NCBI RefSeq assembly: GCF_026020075.1
Contig: NZ_CP102772.1
Coordinates: 5,109,501 to 5,173,500, forward strand
Source of the DNA: Bosea sp. NBC_00550
GTDB lineage: Bacteria; Pseudomonadota; Alphaproteobacteria; Rhizobiales; Beijerinckiaceae
Direction: 5' to 3'
Length of the DNA stretch: 64,000 bases
The notes under the pieces were generated by a model. The model was not told the origin of the DNA and made no database searches. It was given only the letters and a program-made list of their open reading frames with translations. The translations under genes and the position numbers were made by a program. Below are positions 9,954-19,160 of the stretch, one piece after another. The first letter of the stretch is position 1; every line of letters begins with the position of its first letter.

Positions 9954-10592
9954 ATGACGACATCCAACGCCGACATCATCCGCGAATACGGCCCCTTCCC
10001 CGGCGTCGAGAAGGTCGGCGGCGTCAGCTTCGACGGCCGGCGGGTCTGGTTCGCCTCGGGCGACCGGCTGAACGCGCTCGATCCCGAAAGCGGGCAGGTG
10101 GAGCGCGCGATCGAGGTGCCGGCCCATGCCGGGACCGCATTCGACGGCACGCATCTGTTCCAGATCGCCGAGGATCGCATCCAGAAGATCGAGCCCGAGA
10201 CCGGCCGCGTCGTCGCGACCATTCCGGCCCCCGCCGGTGGCGGCGATTCAGGTCTGACCTGGGCGGAGGGCACGCTCTGGGTCGGGCATTATCGCGAGCG
10301 GAAGATCCACCAGATCGATCCCGATACCGGCAAGATGCTGCGCACCATAGAGTCCAACCGCTTCGTCACCGGCGTCACCTGGGTCGACGGCGAATTCTGG
10401 CACGGCACCTGGGAGGGCGACGAGAGCGAGTTGCGGCGCATCGACCCGGTTTCCGGCGAGGTGCTGGACAGTCTCGTGATGCCGGCGGGAGAGGGTGTCT
10501 CCGGGTTGGAGTCGGACGGGGGAGACCTGTTCTTCTGCGGCAGCGCCGGCAAGGGCACCGTCAGGGCCGTACGCCGGCCGAGGCGGGCCTGA
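9954..10592 (+). CDS. YncE/Vgb-like beta-propeller protein
   Basis: A 212-aa protein built of repeated blades of the type WFASGDRLNALDPESGQV, LFQIAEDRIQKIEPETGRV, LWVGHYRERKIHQIDPDTG and FWHGTWEGDESELRRIDPVSG. This is the PQQ-like/YncE/glutamine-cyclotransferase-like propeller pattern. There is no signal peptide, so it is probably cytoplasmic. The number of blades suggests a small propeller or a dimer. A GGAG ribosome site precedes the ATG. It follows the winged-helix regulator on the same strand and may report or bind the effector of the cassette; that is inference. Confidence 0.75.
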   Translation: MTTSNADIIREYGPFPGVEKVGGVSFDGRRVWFASGDRLNALDPESGQVERAIEVPAHAGTAFDGTHLFQIAEDRIQKIEPETGRVVATIPAPAGGGDSGLTWAEGTLWVGHYRERKIHQIDPDTGKMLRTIESNRFVTGVTWVDGEFWHGTWEGDESELRRIDPVSGEVLDSLVMPAGEGVSGLESDGGDLFFCGSAGKGTVRAVRRPRRA

Positions 10593-10649
10593 GCACTGCG
10601 CCCCGCCGAGATCGGCGAGGGAGCGCGATCACCACTCCGGTGAAGCTAG

Positions 10650-10681
10650 CGCCACGGCCGGATGCATCCCGGGCCGTGGCG
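10650..10681. terminator. Hairpin between convergent genes
   Basis: A perfect 10-bp stem, CGCCACGGCC paired with GGCCGTGGCG, encloses a 12-base loop. It sits between the convergent propeller gene and the amino-acid binding protein gene. Only a short TTT follows on the plus strand, so it may be a weak or bidirectional terminator. Confidence 0.45.
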
Positions 10682-10694
10682 TTTCGACGAAGTC

Positions 10695-11705
10695 TTATCG
10701 GATCGGCGGCGCGTAGTGCAGGCCACCGTCCTTCCAGGACGCGTTCAGCCCTCTCGCGATCTTCAGGGGGCTGTCCTTGCCGACATTGCGCTCGAAGATT
10801 TCGGCATAGGAGCCGACCTTCGCGACGATGTTGTAGGCCCATTGCCTGGGCAGGCCGAGGCCGGGCCCGAGTTCGCCCTCCTTGCCGACCAGCCTGAGGA
10901 TGTTGGGGTTCGCGGTCGTCGATGCGGCCTGGTCGATGTTCTTCGAGGTCAGGCCGAGCTCCTCGGCGGAGTGCAGGACGTGCAGCGTCCATTTGACGAT
11001 GTTGTACCAGGGGTCGTCGCCCTGCCGGACGGCCGGGCCGAGGGGCTCCTTCGAGAGCGTCTCGCCAAGCACGGCATGCTTGTCGGGCTCGGTCAGCTTC
11101 GACCGGAAGGCGTAGAGCACCGAGCGGTCGGACGAGAAGGCGTCGCAGCGCCCCGACTGGTAGGCCTGCGCCGCTTCCTCCTGCGTCGCATAGGCGACGA
11201 TCTCGTTCTTCAGGCCGTTGACCCGGAAGAAGTCGGTCAGGTTGAGCTCCGTCGTGGAGCCCTGGTTGGTGCAGATGGTCGCGCCGTTCAACTCCTTGGC
11301 GTTCTGGATGACGCCGGAGCGGACCATGATGCCCTGGCCGTCATAGTAGTTCACGCCGGCAAAGATGATGCCGTTCGTGGTCTCCCGGCCGAGCGTCCAG
11401 GTCGTGGTGTTGAACAGGATATCGACTTCGCCGGTCTGGAGCGCGGTGAAGCGGGAGGCCGGGGTTAGCGGCACGATCATGACCTTGTCCGGATCGCCGA
11501 AGATCGCCGCTGCGACGGCCCGGCAGACATCGATGTCGAGGCCCCGGTATTTGCCGCTCGCGTCTGGGATGGAGAAGCCGGGCGTTCCGGCGGTCGAGCT
11601 GCACTTCACCGCGCCGCGCTTGGTCACGGTGTCGAGCGTCGCGGCCTGGCTGGCCGAAAGCGTCGCAGAGCAGATCAGGGTGGCGATTCCGATTGATTTC
11701 AGCAT
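10695..11705 (-). CDS. General L-amino acid ABC transporter substrate-binding protein (AapJ-like)
   Basis: Periplasmic solute-binding protein, 336 aa, with an N-terminal signal peptide (MLKSIGIATLICSATLSASQA). Family 3 binding-protein marks follow: GYSTAGTPGFS-like start of the mature domain, YRGLDIDVCRAVAAAIFGD, RFTALQTGEVDILFNTTTWT and the NQGSTTELNL segment. The pattern matches AapJ/BztA proteins of alphaproteobacteria, which deliver several L-amino acids to an AapQMP permease. No permease or ATPase genes are adjacent, so this is an orphan binding protein that must borrow another membrane complex or work in sensing. A strong GGAGGAG ribosome site precedes the ATG. Confidence 0.85.
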   Translation of the reverse strand: MLKSIGIATLICSATLSASQAATLDTVTKRGAVKCSSTAGTPGFSIPDASGKYRGLDIDVCRAVAAAIFGDPDKVMIVPLTPASRFTALQTGEVDILFNTTTWTLGRETTNGIIFAGVNYYDGQGIMVRSGVIQNAKELNGATICTNQGSTTELNLTDFFRVNGLKNEIVAYATQEEAAQAYQSGRCDAFSSDRSVLYAFRSKLTEPDKHAVLGETLSKEPLGPAVRQGDDPWYNIVKWTLHVLHSAEELGLTSKNIDQAASTTANPNILRLVGKEGELGPGLGLPRQWAYNIVAKVGSYAEIFERNVGKDSPLKIARGLNASWKDGGLHYAPPIR

Positions 11706-11810
11706 GTTCTCCTCCGGTTTTTATCGTTGGGAAGGGGCGATGGCACAGCTCCGCCGGGCATCGCCTTCGGTGGCCGAAAGCGATGTCGCGGAGAATGCGA
11801 GGGGGATGGC

Positions 11811-12974
11811 TCAGGCGGCGGGCAGGCGCCGACGCACGATGGCGGCGTGGAAGCCGGCGCCGTAGCGCAGGCTATCGTCGTTGAAGTCGAAACCTGGGTT
11901 GTGCAGCGGCGCGGAGTCCTCGCCATTGCCGATATTGGCGAAGCAGCCGGGGACAAAATCGAGGAAGCGGGCGAAATCCTCCGAACCCGTCATCGGCTCG
12001 CGCGCGACGGCGACGTTTCCATCGTCGAACACGGTTCGGGCTGCTGCGAATGCCTCCTGCACCAGGGCCTCGTCGTTCACCAGCGGCACGAATTCGCGGG
12101 TGTAATGCAGGGTGGCGCTGAGATTGTAGCTCTGCGCCGTACCCTGCGCGATGATCCCCATCTGCCGCTCGATCTCGGCGCTGACCTCGGGCCGGAAACT
12201 GCGGGCATCGCCGAGGATGCGCGCGGTTCCGGGCAGGACGTTGCGCGTGCCGTCGGTCAGAAGCTCGGTGACGGAAACGACCGCGATATCCGCCGGGCTT
12301 AGCCGTCGCGAGACGATGGTCTGGAGACCAGTGACGAGCGCGCAGGCGGCGACCAGCACTTCGTTGCCCGTATGCGGCCGCGCCGCGTGGCTGCCGACCC
12401 CCTTGAGTACGATCTCGAAATTGTCCTCAGCCGACATGAAGGAGCCGACCCGTGTCTGGAACTTCCCGATGGCGAGGCCGGGCATGTTGTGCAGCCCGTA
12501 GATCTCGTCGAAGGGAAACCGCTCGATCAGGCCATCGGTCAGCATCGCGAGCGCGCCCTTGCCCCACTCCTCGGCGGGCTGGAACAGGAAGCGCACCGTG
12601 CCGTCGAAGCCTCCCTCCGTCGCCAGCAGCTTGGCCGCGCCGAGCAGCATCGCCGTATGCCCGTCATGGCCGCAGGCATGCATCACGCCGGGCGTCTGCG
12701 AACGATGAGGATGGTCGCCTTGTTCGGTGATGCGCAGAGCGTCCATGTCGGCACGCAACGCGACAGCCCTGTTCCCGTTGCCCCGCTTCAGCGTGCCGAC
12801 GACGCCGGTGCCGCCCACGCCTTCGACCACCTCGTCGAGCCCGAACTCGCGCAGCTTCGCGGCGACGAAGGCGGAGGTCACTTTTTCCTCGAAACCGAAT
12901 TCGGGATGGGCATGCAATTGACGCCGCCATGACGTCATTTCGGTCTGAAGGGCATCAGGATCGAGTTCTGGCAT
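11811..12974 (-). CDS. M20 family amidohydrolase (hippurate hydrolase/aminoacylase type)
   Basis: A 387-aa metal-dependent hydrolase. The metal-binding signature ACGHDGHTAMLLGAA and the acidic QPAEEWGKGALAML segment of the M20D/IAA-amino-acid hydrolase subfamily are present, with a dimerisation domain in the middle (SHAARPHTGNEVL...). It would cleave N-acyl amino acids such as hippurate. The start is taken at the ATG at 12974 (MPELDPDALQ); an in-frame ATG at 12995 is an alternative, and the further upstream extension looks non-coding. It lies 105 bases upstream of the amino-acid binding protein gene on the same strand, so product uptake and hydrolysis may be linked. Confidence 0.88.
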   Translation of the reverse strand: MPELDPDALQTEMTSWRRQLHAHPEFGFEEKVTSAFVAAKLREFGLDEVVEGVGGTGVVGTLKRGNGNRAVALRADMDALRITEQGDHPHRSQTPGVMHACGHDGHTAMLLGAAKLLATEGGFDGTVRFLFQPAEEWGKGALAMLTDGLIERFPFDEIYGLHNMPGLAIGKFQTRVGSFMSAEDNFEIVLKGVGSHAARPHTGNEVLVAACALVTGLQTIVSRRLSPADIAVVSVTELLTDGTRNVLPGTARILGDARSFRPEVSAEIERQMGIIAQGTAQSYNLSATLHYTREFVPLVNDEALVQEAFAAARTVFDDGNVAVAREPMTGSEDFARFLDFVPGCFANIGNGEDSAPLHNPGFDFNDDSLRYGAGFHAAIVRRRLPAA

Positions 12975-13076
12975 CGGTCGCGGCCTCGTTTGCATCTCCG
13001 GCCGATGGATAGTGCTTTCGGCGCGAAAGAGGCGCTGCAATCATGTGCGCGGGATGCAAGTTTGTTGCGCAGGGCC

Positions 13077-13970
13077 TCAGCGGGCCTTGGCGGCTTCGCT
13101 CAGCCATCGGCACACGGTTGCGATAGGCTCCGGGTGCCGCGGCCGGCGCGGCGAGACGATGTAGAAGCCCGCCTCGGCCACAAGCTCGATCCCGAAGAGG
13201 GGCACCAGGCGGCCGCGCGCGATGTCGTCATCGGCCAGGAAGCGGCTCGTCAGGGCCAGCCCCTGCCCGGCGATGGCCGCTTCCAGCGCGAGTGCGGTCT
13301 GGTTGAAACGGATGTTCTGGGCGGGCTTCGGTGCCGTGCCCGGGAAAACCCTTTCCAGAAAGGCCGGCCAGAAATCATGACCGTCGTGCAGGAGCGGGTA
13401 GCGCGCGAAATGGCCGGGATCTCGAGGATCTCCGATTCTCTCGAGAAGCAGCGGGCTGCCGACCGCGATGATCGCCTGCTCGTACAGCAGTTCGGCGTTC
13501 AGCCCCGAGCCGAAGGGCGCCCGCCCGAGCCGGATGGCGAGATCGACCGCATCCGTCCGGAAGTCGGAAAGGCGATCGGTCGCGACGATGCGCAGTTCGA
13601 TCCCGGGATGCGCGGCCGTGAAATCCGGCAGGCGCGGAATGAGCCAGCGGGAGGCGAAGCTCGGCGTCACGCTGATGGTCAGATGCAGTGGCGCAGGTCT
13701 GAGATTCTCCGTCGCATCGGAGATCAGCTCGAAGGCGCGCCGAACCGAGGCGACGTAGCTGCGCCCGGCCTCGGTCGGCACGAGGGTCCGCGGCTGCCTC
13801 TCGAACAGCTTGAGCCCGAGCTCGGCTTCGAGCTGGCGGATCTGCTGGGCGACCGCGCCCTGCGTCACCCCAAGCTCCTCGGCGGCGAGGCGGAAGTTCA
13901 GATGCCGGGAGGCGACTTCGAAGACGCGCAGGCCGTTGAGCGAGGGAAGGCGATGGGTTTGGCCGTTCAT
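13077..13970 (-). CDS. LysR-family transcriptional regulator (GcvA-like)
   Basis: A 297-aa LysR-type regulator. The N-terminal helix-turn-helix (LNGLRVFEVASRHLNFRLAAEELGVTQGAVAQQIRQLE) occupies about residues 10-45 and is close to the GcvA/AmpR subgroup. The C-terminal periplasmic-binding-like effector domain follows. It is divergent from the SDR gene at 14101 with 130 bases between them, and upstream of the M20 hydrolase gene on its own strand, so it may control either. A 12-bp palindrome in the divergent gap is a candidate binding site. Confidence 0.9.
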   Translation of the reverse strand: MNGQTHRLPSLNGLRVFEVASRHLNFRLAAEELGVTQGAVAQQIRQLEAELGLKLFERQPRTLVPTEAGRSYVASVRRAFELISDATENLRPAPLHLTISVTPSFASRWLIPRLPDFTAAHPGIELRIVATDRLSDFRTDAVDLAIRLGRAPFGSGLNAELLYEQAIIAVGSPLLLERIGDPRDPGHFARYPLLHDGHDFWPAFLERVFPGTAPKPAQNIRFNQTALALEAAIAGQGLALTSRFLADDDIARGRLVPLFGIELVAEAGFYIVSPRRPRHPEPIATVCRWLSEAAKAR

Positions 13971-14034
13971 GCGATAGTTTTTCTACAGGCAGACGCGAAC
14001 GGAACTCGTTCGTCAGGTCCGGGCCGGAGTGATA

Positions 14035-14046
14035 AGAAGGCCTTCT
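14035..14046. promoter_or_regulatory. 12-bp palindrome AGAAGGCCTTCT in LysR-SDR gap
   Basis: A perfect palindrome lies in the divergent gap between the LysR regulator and the SDR gene. LysR regulators usually bind an interrupted dyad containing T-N11-A in such gaps. This site has the right location and symmetry, but binding is inferred. Confidence 0.35.
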
Positions 14047-14100
14047 GACCTTTTGGAATGCGCAACTCGATAGTGCTGCGCAGCGACGACGGAGACAAGC

Positions 14101-14805
14101 ATGTCGGCAGAAAAAGTGGCTCTGGTGACTGCGGGCGGCAGCGGCATGGGCGCTGCCGCGGCCAGGCGTCTGTCCGCGGACGGTTTCCGGGTCGCCATTC
14201 TCTCGTCCTCCGGCAAGGGCGAGGCGCTGGCGAGCGAACTCGGCGGGATTGGCGTGACCGGCTCCAACCAGTCGAACGACGATCTGCGCCGCCTCGTCGA
14301 TCTCGCGATGGAGCGCTGGGGGCGCATCGATGCCCTCGTCAACAGCGCCGGCCACGGGCCGCGCGCGCCCATCCTCGATATCACCGATGAGGATTGGCAC
14401 CGGGGCATGGACACCTATCTGCTGAACGTCATCCGCCCGGTGCGGCTGGTGACGCCGATCATGCAGCAGCAGAAATCCGGCGCCATCGTCAACATTTCGA
14501 CGGCCTGGGCCTTCGAGCCGAGCGCGATGTTCCCGACCTCGGCGGTGTTCCGCGCGGGTCTCGCATCCTTCACCAAGATCTTCGTCGACACCTATGCGGC
14601 GGACAGCATCCGCATGAACAATGTCCTGCCGGGCTGGATCGATAGCCTGCCGGCGACGGAGGAGCGCCGCCAGAGCGTGCCGATGGGGCGTTACGGCACC
14701 AGCGCGGAGATCGCAGGCACCATCGCTTTCCTGGTCTCGCCGGATGCCGCCTACATCACCGGCCAGAATCTGCGCGTCGACGGCGGCATCACCCGGTCCA
14801 TCTGA
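14101..14805 (+). CDS. SDR-family oxidoreductase with atypical active site
   Basis: A 234-aa short-chain dehydrogenase/reductase fold protein. The nucleotide-binding motif TAGGSGMGAAA (about residues 10-20) and the NSAG motif (about 82) are present, and the C-terminal NNVLPGWIDSLP and ITGQNLRVDGG segments are typical. The canonical catalytic YxxxK is not visible: the aligned stretch reads SAVFRAGL, with Ser in the Tyr position and Arg in the Lys position, after a normal ISTAW Ser region. It may therefore bind NAD(P) without classic reductase chemistry or use a different mechanism. Probably regulated by the divergent LysR protein. Confidence 0.85.
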   Translation: MSAEKVALVTAGGSGMGAAAARRLSADGFRVAILSSSGKGEALASELGGIGVTGSNQSNDDLRRLVDLAMERWGRIDALVNSAGHGPRAPILDITDEDWHRGMDTYLLNVIRPVRLVTPIMQQQKSGAIVNISTAWAFEPSAMFPTSAVFRAGLASFTKIFVDTYAADSIRMNNVLPGWIDSLPATEERRQSVPMGRYGTSAEIAGTIAFLVSPDAAYITGQNLRVDGGITRSI

Positions 14806-14831
14806 GACCAGGCGCCTCGTCGCCTCGGACT

Positions 14832-15851
14832 TCAGCCGGCGGGCATGTCCGCGAAGACCGCGCGGTCCCGCCCGGCATTCTTCGCGCGGAAAAGCGCGAG
14901 GTCGGCGGCGTTGACGACGCTCTCCGGGTTGTTTTCGCTGTTCGGCCAGGCGGTCGCGACGCCGGCGCTGATCGTGACGCGCCCCGAGCCATGGGCGATG
15001 TTCAGGTCGCGCACGCCCTCGACCATGCGCTCAGCGACAAGCACGGCGCCTTCCTGCGATACGTCTGTCAGGATCACCACGAACTCCTCGCCGCCGAAGC
15101 GGGCGGCCAGGTCGGTCGCGCGGCAGGCGCCGCTCTGGATCACGCCGGCAACCTGCTTGAGGACATCGTCGCCCGCGAGGTGGCCGTAAGCATCGTTGTA
15201 GCGCTTGAAATGGTCGACATCGATCATCAGCACGGACAGCGGATTGCGAGTCCTCGTGCCCCGTTTCCACTCGGCTGCGAGATATTCGTCGAAATAGCGG
15301 CGGTTGCCGAGCCCGGTCAGCCCGTCGATCCGCGTCAGGCGTTCCAGCTCGAGATTGGCGCGCATCAGCTCGCGCTGGCTCTCGCGCAGGGCCCGATAGG
15401 CCTCGTCGCGCTGGACGTGATCGAGATAGGCGCGGGTGTGATAGCGGATTCGGGCGATCAGCTCGACCTTGTCGGGCAGCTTGACCAGATAGTCATTAGC
15501 GCCGGCCTGAAAGGCTTCGCTCTTGATCGCCGGGTCTTCCTTGGTCGAGAGCACGATCACCGGGACAGCGTGCAGCGAGGGGTGCTGGCGGTAGCGCCGC
15601 ACCAGATCGAGCCCGTCGACGCCGGGCATCACCAGATCCTGCAGGATGACGGTCGGCTTGACGCGTTGGGCGACCTCGATCGCCTCGAGCGGATCGGTGC
15701 AATAATGGAAGTCCAGATCGCCATGATGGGCCAGCGCCCGCCGGACCGCTTCGCAGACCATCACTTGGTCGTCGACCAGCAGGACCATCGAGAGGTAGCT
15801 GTCGGCCGGGGAGGGCACATTGGGCGCGGATGGAGATGGTTCGCCTGCCAT
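14832..15851 (-). CDS. wspR: WspR-like diguanylate cyclase response regulator
   Basis: A 339-aa response regulator with an N-terminal receiver (LLVDDQ; phosphoacceptor Asp in VILQDLVMPG; Lys in DYLVKLPD) and a C-terminal GGDEF domain with an active GGEEF motif. An RATD inhibitory site lies five residues before it. It makes cyclic di-GMP when phosphorylated. The start at 15851 (MAGEPSPSAP) is 12 bases from the end of wspF. A longer frame to 16277 merely overlaps wspF. It is the output of the seven-gene wsp operon, receiving phosphate from WspE. Confidence 0.93.
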   Translation of the reverse strand: MAGEPSPSAPNVPSPADSYLSMVLLVDDQVMVCEAVRRALAHHGDLDFHYCTDPLEAIEVAQRVKPTVILQDLVMPGVDGLDLVRRYRQHPSLHAVPVIVLSTKEDPAIKSEAFQAGANDYLVKLPDKVELIARIRYHTRAYLDHVQRDEAYRALRESQRELMRANLELERLTRIDGLTGLGNRRYFDEYLAAEWKRGTRTRNPLSVLMIDVDHFKRYNDAYGHLAGDDVLKQVAGVIQSGACRATDLAARFGGEEFVVILTDVSQEGAVLVAERMVEGVRDLNIAHGSGRVTISAGVATAWPNSENNPESVVNAADLALFRAKNAGRDRAVFADMPAG

Positions 15852-15862
15852 GGGAAGCCTTT

Positions 15863-16879
15863 TTATGGGGCCGGCTGGCCGCAGGCCTCGACAAGGCGCG
15901 GCGCGATCGCGGTCAGCGGCAGAATTTCGGCGGCAGCGCCGATTGCCGCGGCTGCCTTGGGCATGCCGTAGACGGCGCTCGTCGCTTGGTCCTGTGCGAT
16001 TGTCAAATGATGCTTGTCGCGCAGAAGTTTCAAGCCGCGCGCGCCGTCCCTCCCCATGCCCGTGAGGAGCACGCCGACCGGCTCGCCCCGCCACTGCTGT
16101 GCGACGCTCTCGAAGAACGTGTCGACCGAGGGCCGGTACGGGTAGTCGCGCGGCTCGGCTCGGTAGCCGAGCTCGCCTCCCGCCTTGAGCACGAGGTGGT
16201 CGGCACTCGCCGCGATCAGCACGCTTCCCGGCACCGGTCGATCGCCTTCCAGGGCAGGGCGAACCGCGAGTCCGCATTGCTGCTCCAGCCAGCTGGCGAA
16301 ACCCGGCACGAACTGGGCGTCGAGATGCTGAACCAGGATGATGGCCGCCGGAAACCCGCGCGGCAGCCCCGCGAGCAATGTCGCGACGGCGGTGGGGCCG
16401 CCGGCCGAAGCGCCGATGGCGACAAGCTGTGCCGAGCCGAAGCGCCTGGCCGGCATGCGGGCCCTGCGCGCCGGCGGCAGATCGCGGGAGAGGCGGGCGA
16501 TGGCGGTCATGCGCGCCAGCAGCGCGTCGCCCTGGCCGGAAGCGATGCCATTGGTGCCGACCGAGGGGATGTCGACGGCATCGAGGGCGCCGTAGCCCAT
16601 CGCTTCGTAGACGCCGGATACATTCGCATCGACGCTGGCCGTGACGAGCAGGATGGGGCAGGGCGTCTCGGTCATGATGCGCCGCGTGGCCTCGATGCCG
16701 TCCATCACCGGCATGTTCAGGTCCATCAGGACCAGATCGGGGCGATCGTGCCGGCAGGTCTCCACGGCTTCGCTGCCGTCCCTCGCAATCCAGGCGACCG
16801 TGTGCTCCGCCGTCGAGGTGACGATCCGGCGCAGGACTTCGACGGCCATCGGCAGATCGTTGACCAGACCGACTCTCAT
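15863..16879 (-). CDS. wspF: WspF-like CheB methylesterase
   Basis: A 338-aa protein-glutamate methylesterase with an N-terminal receiver (Asp in LVLMDLNMPVMDG) and a C-terminal CheB catalytic domain. The catalytic Ser is in GASAGGPTA, the His in LVQHLDAQF and the Asp in LLTGMGRDGA. It removes methyl groups from the receptor WspA and so resets signalling; loss of WspF in Pseudomonas locks the pathway on. It lies between wspE and wspR in the canonical order. Confidence 0.93.
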   Translation of the reverse strand: MRVGLVNDLPMAVEVLRRIVTSTAEHTVAWIARDGSEAVETCRHDRPDLVLMDLNMPVMDGIEATRRIMTETPCPILLVTASVDANVSGVYEAMGYGALDAVDIPSVGTNGIASGQGDALLARMTAIARLSRDLPPARRARMPARRFGSAQLVAIGASAGGPTAVATLLAGLPRGFPAAIILVQHLDAQFVPGFASWLEQQCGLAVRPALEGDRPVPGSVLIAASADHLVLKAGGELGYRAEPRDYPYRPSVDTFFESVAQQWRGEPVGVLLTGMGRDGARGLKLLRDKHHLTIAQDQATSAVYGMPKAAAAIGAAAEILPLTAIAPRLVEACGQPAP

Positions 16880-16907
16880 GAGAAGCTTCTCATCTGGTCG
16901 CGCAGCC

Positions 16908-19160
16908 TCATGGTTCGCCGATAAGATCTTCGACGGCGTGAATCAGAGTCTCGTCGTGGAAACTGCTCTTGGTCAAATAGTAATCCGCACCGGCATCGAG
17001 CCCGCGGCGCCGATCCTCCTCGCGGTCCTTGTAGGAGACGATCATCACCGGGGTCTTGCGCAGCCCGCTGTCCTTCTTGATCAGCGTCACCAGCTCGATG
17101 CCGTCCATGCGCGGCATGTCGATATCGGTCACGACCAGGTCGAACGAACCGGTGCGGACAGCATTCCAGCCATCCATGCCGTCGACGGCGATCTCGACCT
17201 CGAAGCCGCGATGGTCGAGCAGCTTCCTCTCCAGCTCGCGCACGGTGAGCGAGTCGTCGACGACGAGGATGCGCTTGCGCTGCTTCTGCCCCGCGCGAAC
17301 CGGACGGTGCTCCAGCGTCTTGATGGGGCCGCTGGAGACCAGTTTCTCCATCGAGCGGACCAAATCGTCCACATCGAGGATCAGTACGGGCGAGCCGTCC
17401 TCCAGCAAGGCGGCGGCGCTGACGTCCTTGACCTTGGCGAGGCGCGCGTCCAGCGGGCGCACCACGAGTTCGTGCTCGCCGAGGAAACGGTCGACTACCA
17501 GCGCGTAGGTATCGCTCCCTTGGCCGACGACGACCACGGCAAGATCGGATTCGGCGGATTGCGGCTCGCCGCGGCCGAGAATCTCATGGGCGGTGATGAG
17601 CCCGACCTGCCGGTCGTCGAAACGAAAATGCGGCCGGCCTTCGAGGGAAGCGATGTGCTCCCGCGGCAAACGCAGCGCTCGCGCGATGCCCGCGAGCGGA
17701 AGGGCATAGGGTTCGCCGTCGATCTCGACGAGGAGCGCTCGGATTACCGAGAGCGTCAACGGCAACTGGAGCTGGAAGCGGGTGCCGCTCCCCAGCTGCG
17801 AGCTGATCTCCACCTGGCCGCGCAGCTGGCGGACCATCGCCTGAACGGCATCGAGCCCGACGCCGCGCCCTGAAATATCGCTCAGCGTCGACTTCATCGA
17901 GAAGCCCGGCAGGAAGAGGAATTCGAGCAGCTCCGCCTCGCTGAGATCGTGCACCGCCTCGGCCGTGGTGAAGCCGCGATCGACGGTGGCTTGCCGCAAG
18001 GCGTCCAGATTGATGCCGCGACCATCGTCCGTGACGATGATCTGCAGAAGCCCGGCGTGATGGCGCGCCTCGATCCGGATGATCCCTTCGGCCGGCTTGC
18101 CGGCGGTTTCGCGTTCCTCCGGTTCTTCGAGCCCATGATCGATCGCATTGCGCAGCAGGTGGCCGAGCGGCGCGTCGAGCTGTTCGAGGATGTCGCGATC
18201 GATGCTGGTCGCGCCGCCGACGATGTCGAGCCGCACCCTCTTGCCGAGCGCCCGCCCGATATCGCGGACGGTTCGGGAAAAATGGCTGACGCCATCCTCG
18301 AAGGGCCGCATCCGGCTTGCCAGCGTCTCGTCGTAGAGACGGCTGGCAAGGTCCGTCGCCTGCCGGTCGACGGCATCCAGCTCGTCGAGCCGCTGGCCCA
18401 GGATCGCCTGGCTTTCCTGCAGCTTGAGCTGCACGGCATCCAGCGCCAGCAGGGCGCGGGGATCGCTGGTCGCGGCCGGCATTGCGGCCTGCAGGGCATC
18501 GACGCTCCGGACGAGATCGGCATGCACCCGCCGCAGCCGCAGCAGACCGTCGTTGAAAGGCCGCAGGCGCCGTGACGCCATCAGGGACTCGCCGGCGAGC
18601 CCTAGGAGGCGGTTCAGGCTCTCGGCCGTGACCCTGACCATCCGGCTGCCCGGCCCATCGCCCGGCAATGGCGCCGGCTCTCCGGAGGATGGAGTCGTGG
18701 CTTTCCGGTCGATGCGGGCGGGAGCAGCCTCCGCGTCGCTGCGCACGAGGCTATTCGCGTCGCCCGTCGCGGAGGCCTGCTGAAGCGCATGCATGAGCCG
18801 ATCGATACGGCGCTCGGCCTCGGCCTCGCCCGGCCCGCGCTCGGAAGACAGGGCCGTCAGCAGGTCGATGCCCTTGAACAGCGCGTCGATATGGGCGTGG
18901 TTCAGGCGCAACGTTCCGCGCTGCGCCGCGACCAGGCACTCTTCCATCTCGTGGGCGACCCGCACCGCCGGCGTCAGGTCGATGATCCGCGCCGCGCCCT
19001 TGAGCGAGTGGGCGGCCCGCATGCAGGCTTCGAGATGAGCTGCCGAGACCGGGTCCCGTTCCAGCGCGAGCAGTCCGGTCGTCAGCGCCTGCGATTGCGA
19101 GGAGAGCTCGGCGCGGAACAGCTCGAGCATGGAGAGCTCGCTGAAGTCCTCGCCGCTCAT
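16908..19160 (-). CDS. wspE: WspE-like CheA hybrid histidine kinase
   Basis: A 750-aa chemotaxis-type kinase. In order: an Hpt domain with the phospho-His in AAHSLKGAARI, a regulatory linker and dimer region, the HATPase domain (HLLRNAIDHG, DDGRGIN, GRGVGLDAV), a CheW-like domain, and a C-terminal receiver (ILVVDDS; Asp in LVVTDIDMPRMDG; Lys in YYLTKSS). This architecture is that of WspE. The chosen ATG overlaps the wspD end by four bases. It should phosphorylate WspR and WspF in response to WspA. Confidence 0.93.
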   Translation of the reverse strand: MSGEDFSELSMLELFRAELSSQSQALTTGLLALERDPVSAAHLEACMRAAHSLKGAARIIDLTPAVRVAHEMEECLVAAQRGTLRLNHAHIDALFKGIDLLTALSSERGPGEAEAERRIDRLMHALQQASATGDANSLVRSDAEAAPARIDRKATTPSSGEPAPLPGDGPGSRMVRVTAESLNRLLGLAGESLMASRRLRPFNDGLLRLRRVHADLVRSVDALQAAMPAATSDPRALLALDAVQLKLQESQAILGQRLDELDAVDRQATDLASRLYDETLASRMRPFEDGVSHFSRTVRDIGRALGKRVRLDIVGGATSIDRDILEQLDAPLGHLLRNAIDHGLEEPEERETAGKPAEGIIRIEARHHAGLLQIIVTDDGRGINLDALRQATVDRGFTTAEAVHDLSEAELLEFLFLPGFSMKSTLSDISGRGVGLDAVQAMVRQLRGQVEISSQLGSGTRFQLQLPLTLSVIRALLVEIDGEPYALPLAGIARALRLPREHIASLEGRPHFRFDDRQVGLITAHEILGRGEPQSAESDLAVVVVGQGSDTYALVVDRFLGEHELVVRPLDARLAKVKDVSAAALLEDGSPVLILDVDDLVRSMEKLVSSGPIKTLEHRPVRAGQKQRKRILVVDDSLTVRELERKLLDHRGFEVEIAVDGMDGWNAVRTGSFDLVVTDIDMPRMDGIELVTLIKKDSGLRKTPVMIVSYKDREEDRRRGLDAGADYYLTKSSFHDETLIHAVEDLIGEP

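Noticed and set aside
10662..11468. 268-codon plus-strand frame
   Set aside because: Shadow of the amino-acid binding protein gene on the minus strand.
14991..15971. 326-codon plus-strand frame
   Set aside because: Antisense to wspR, which has intact receiver and GGEEF motifs.
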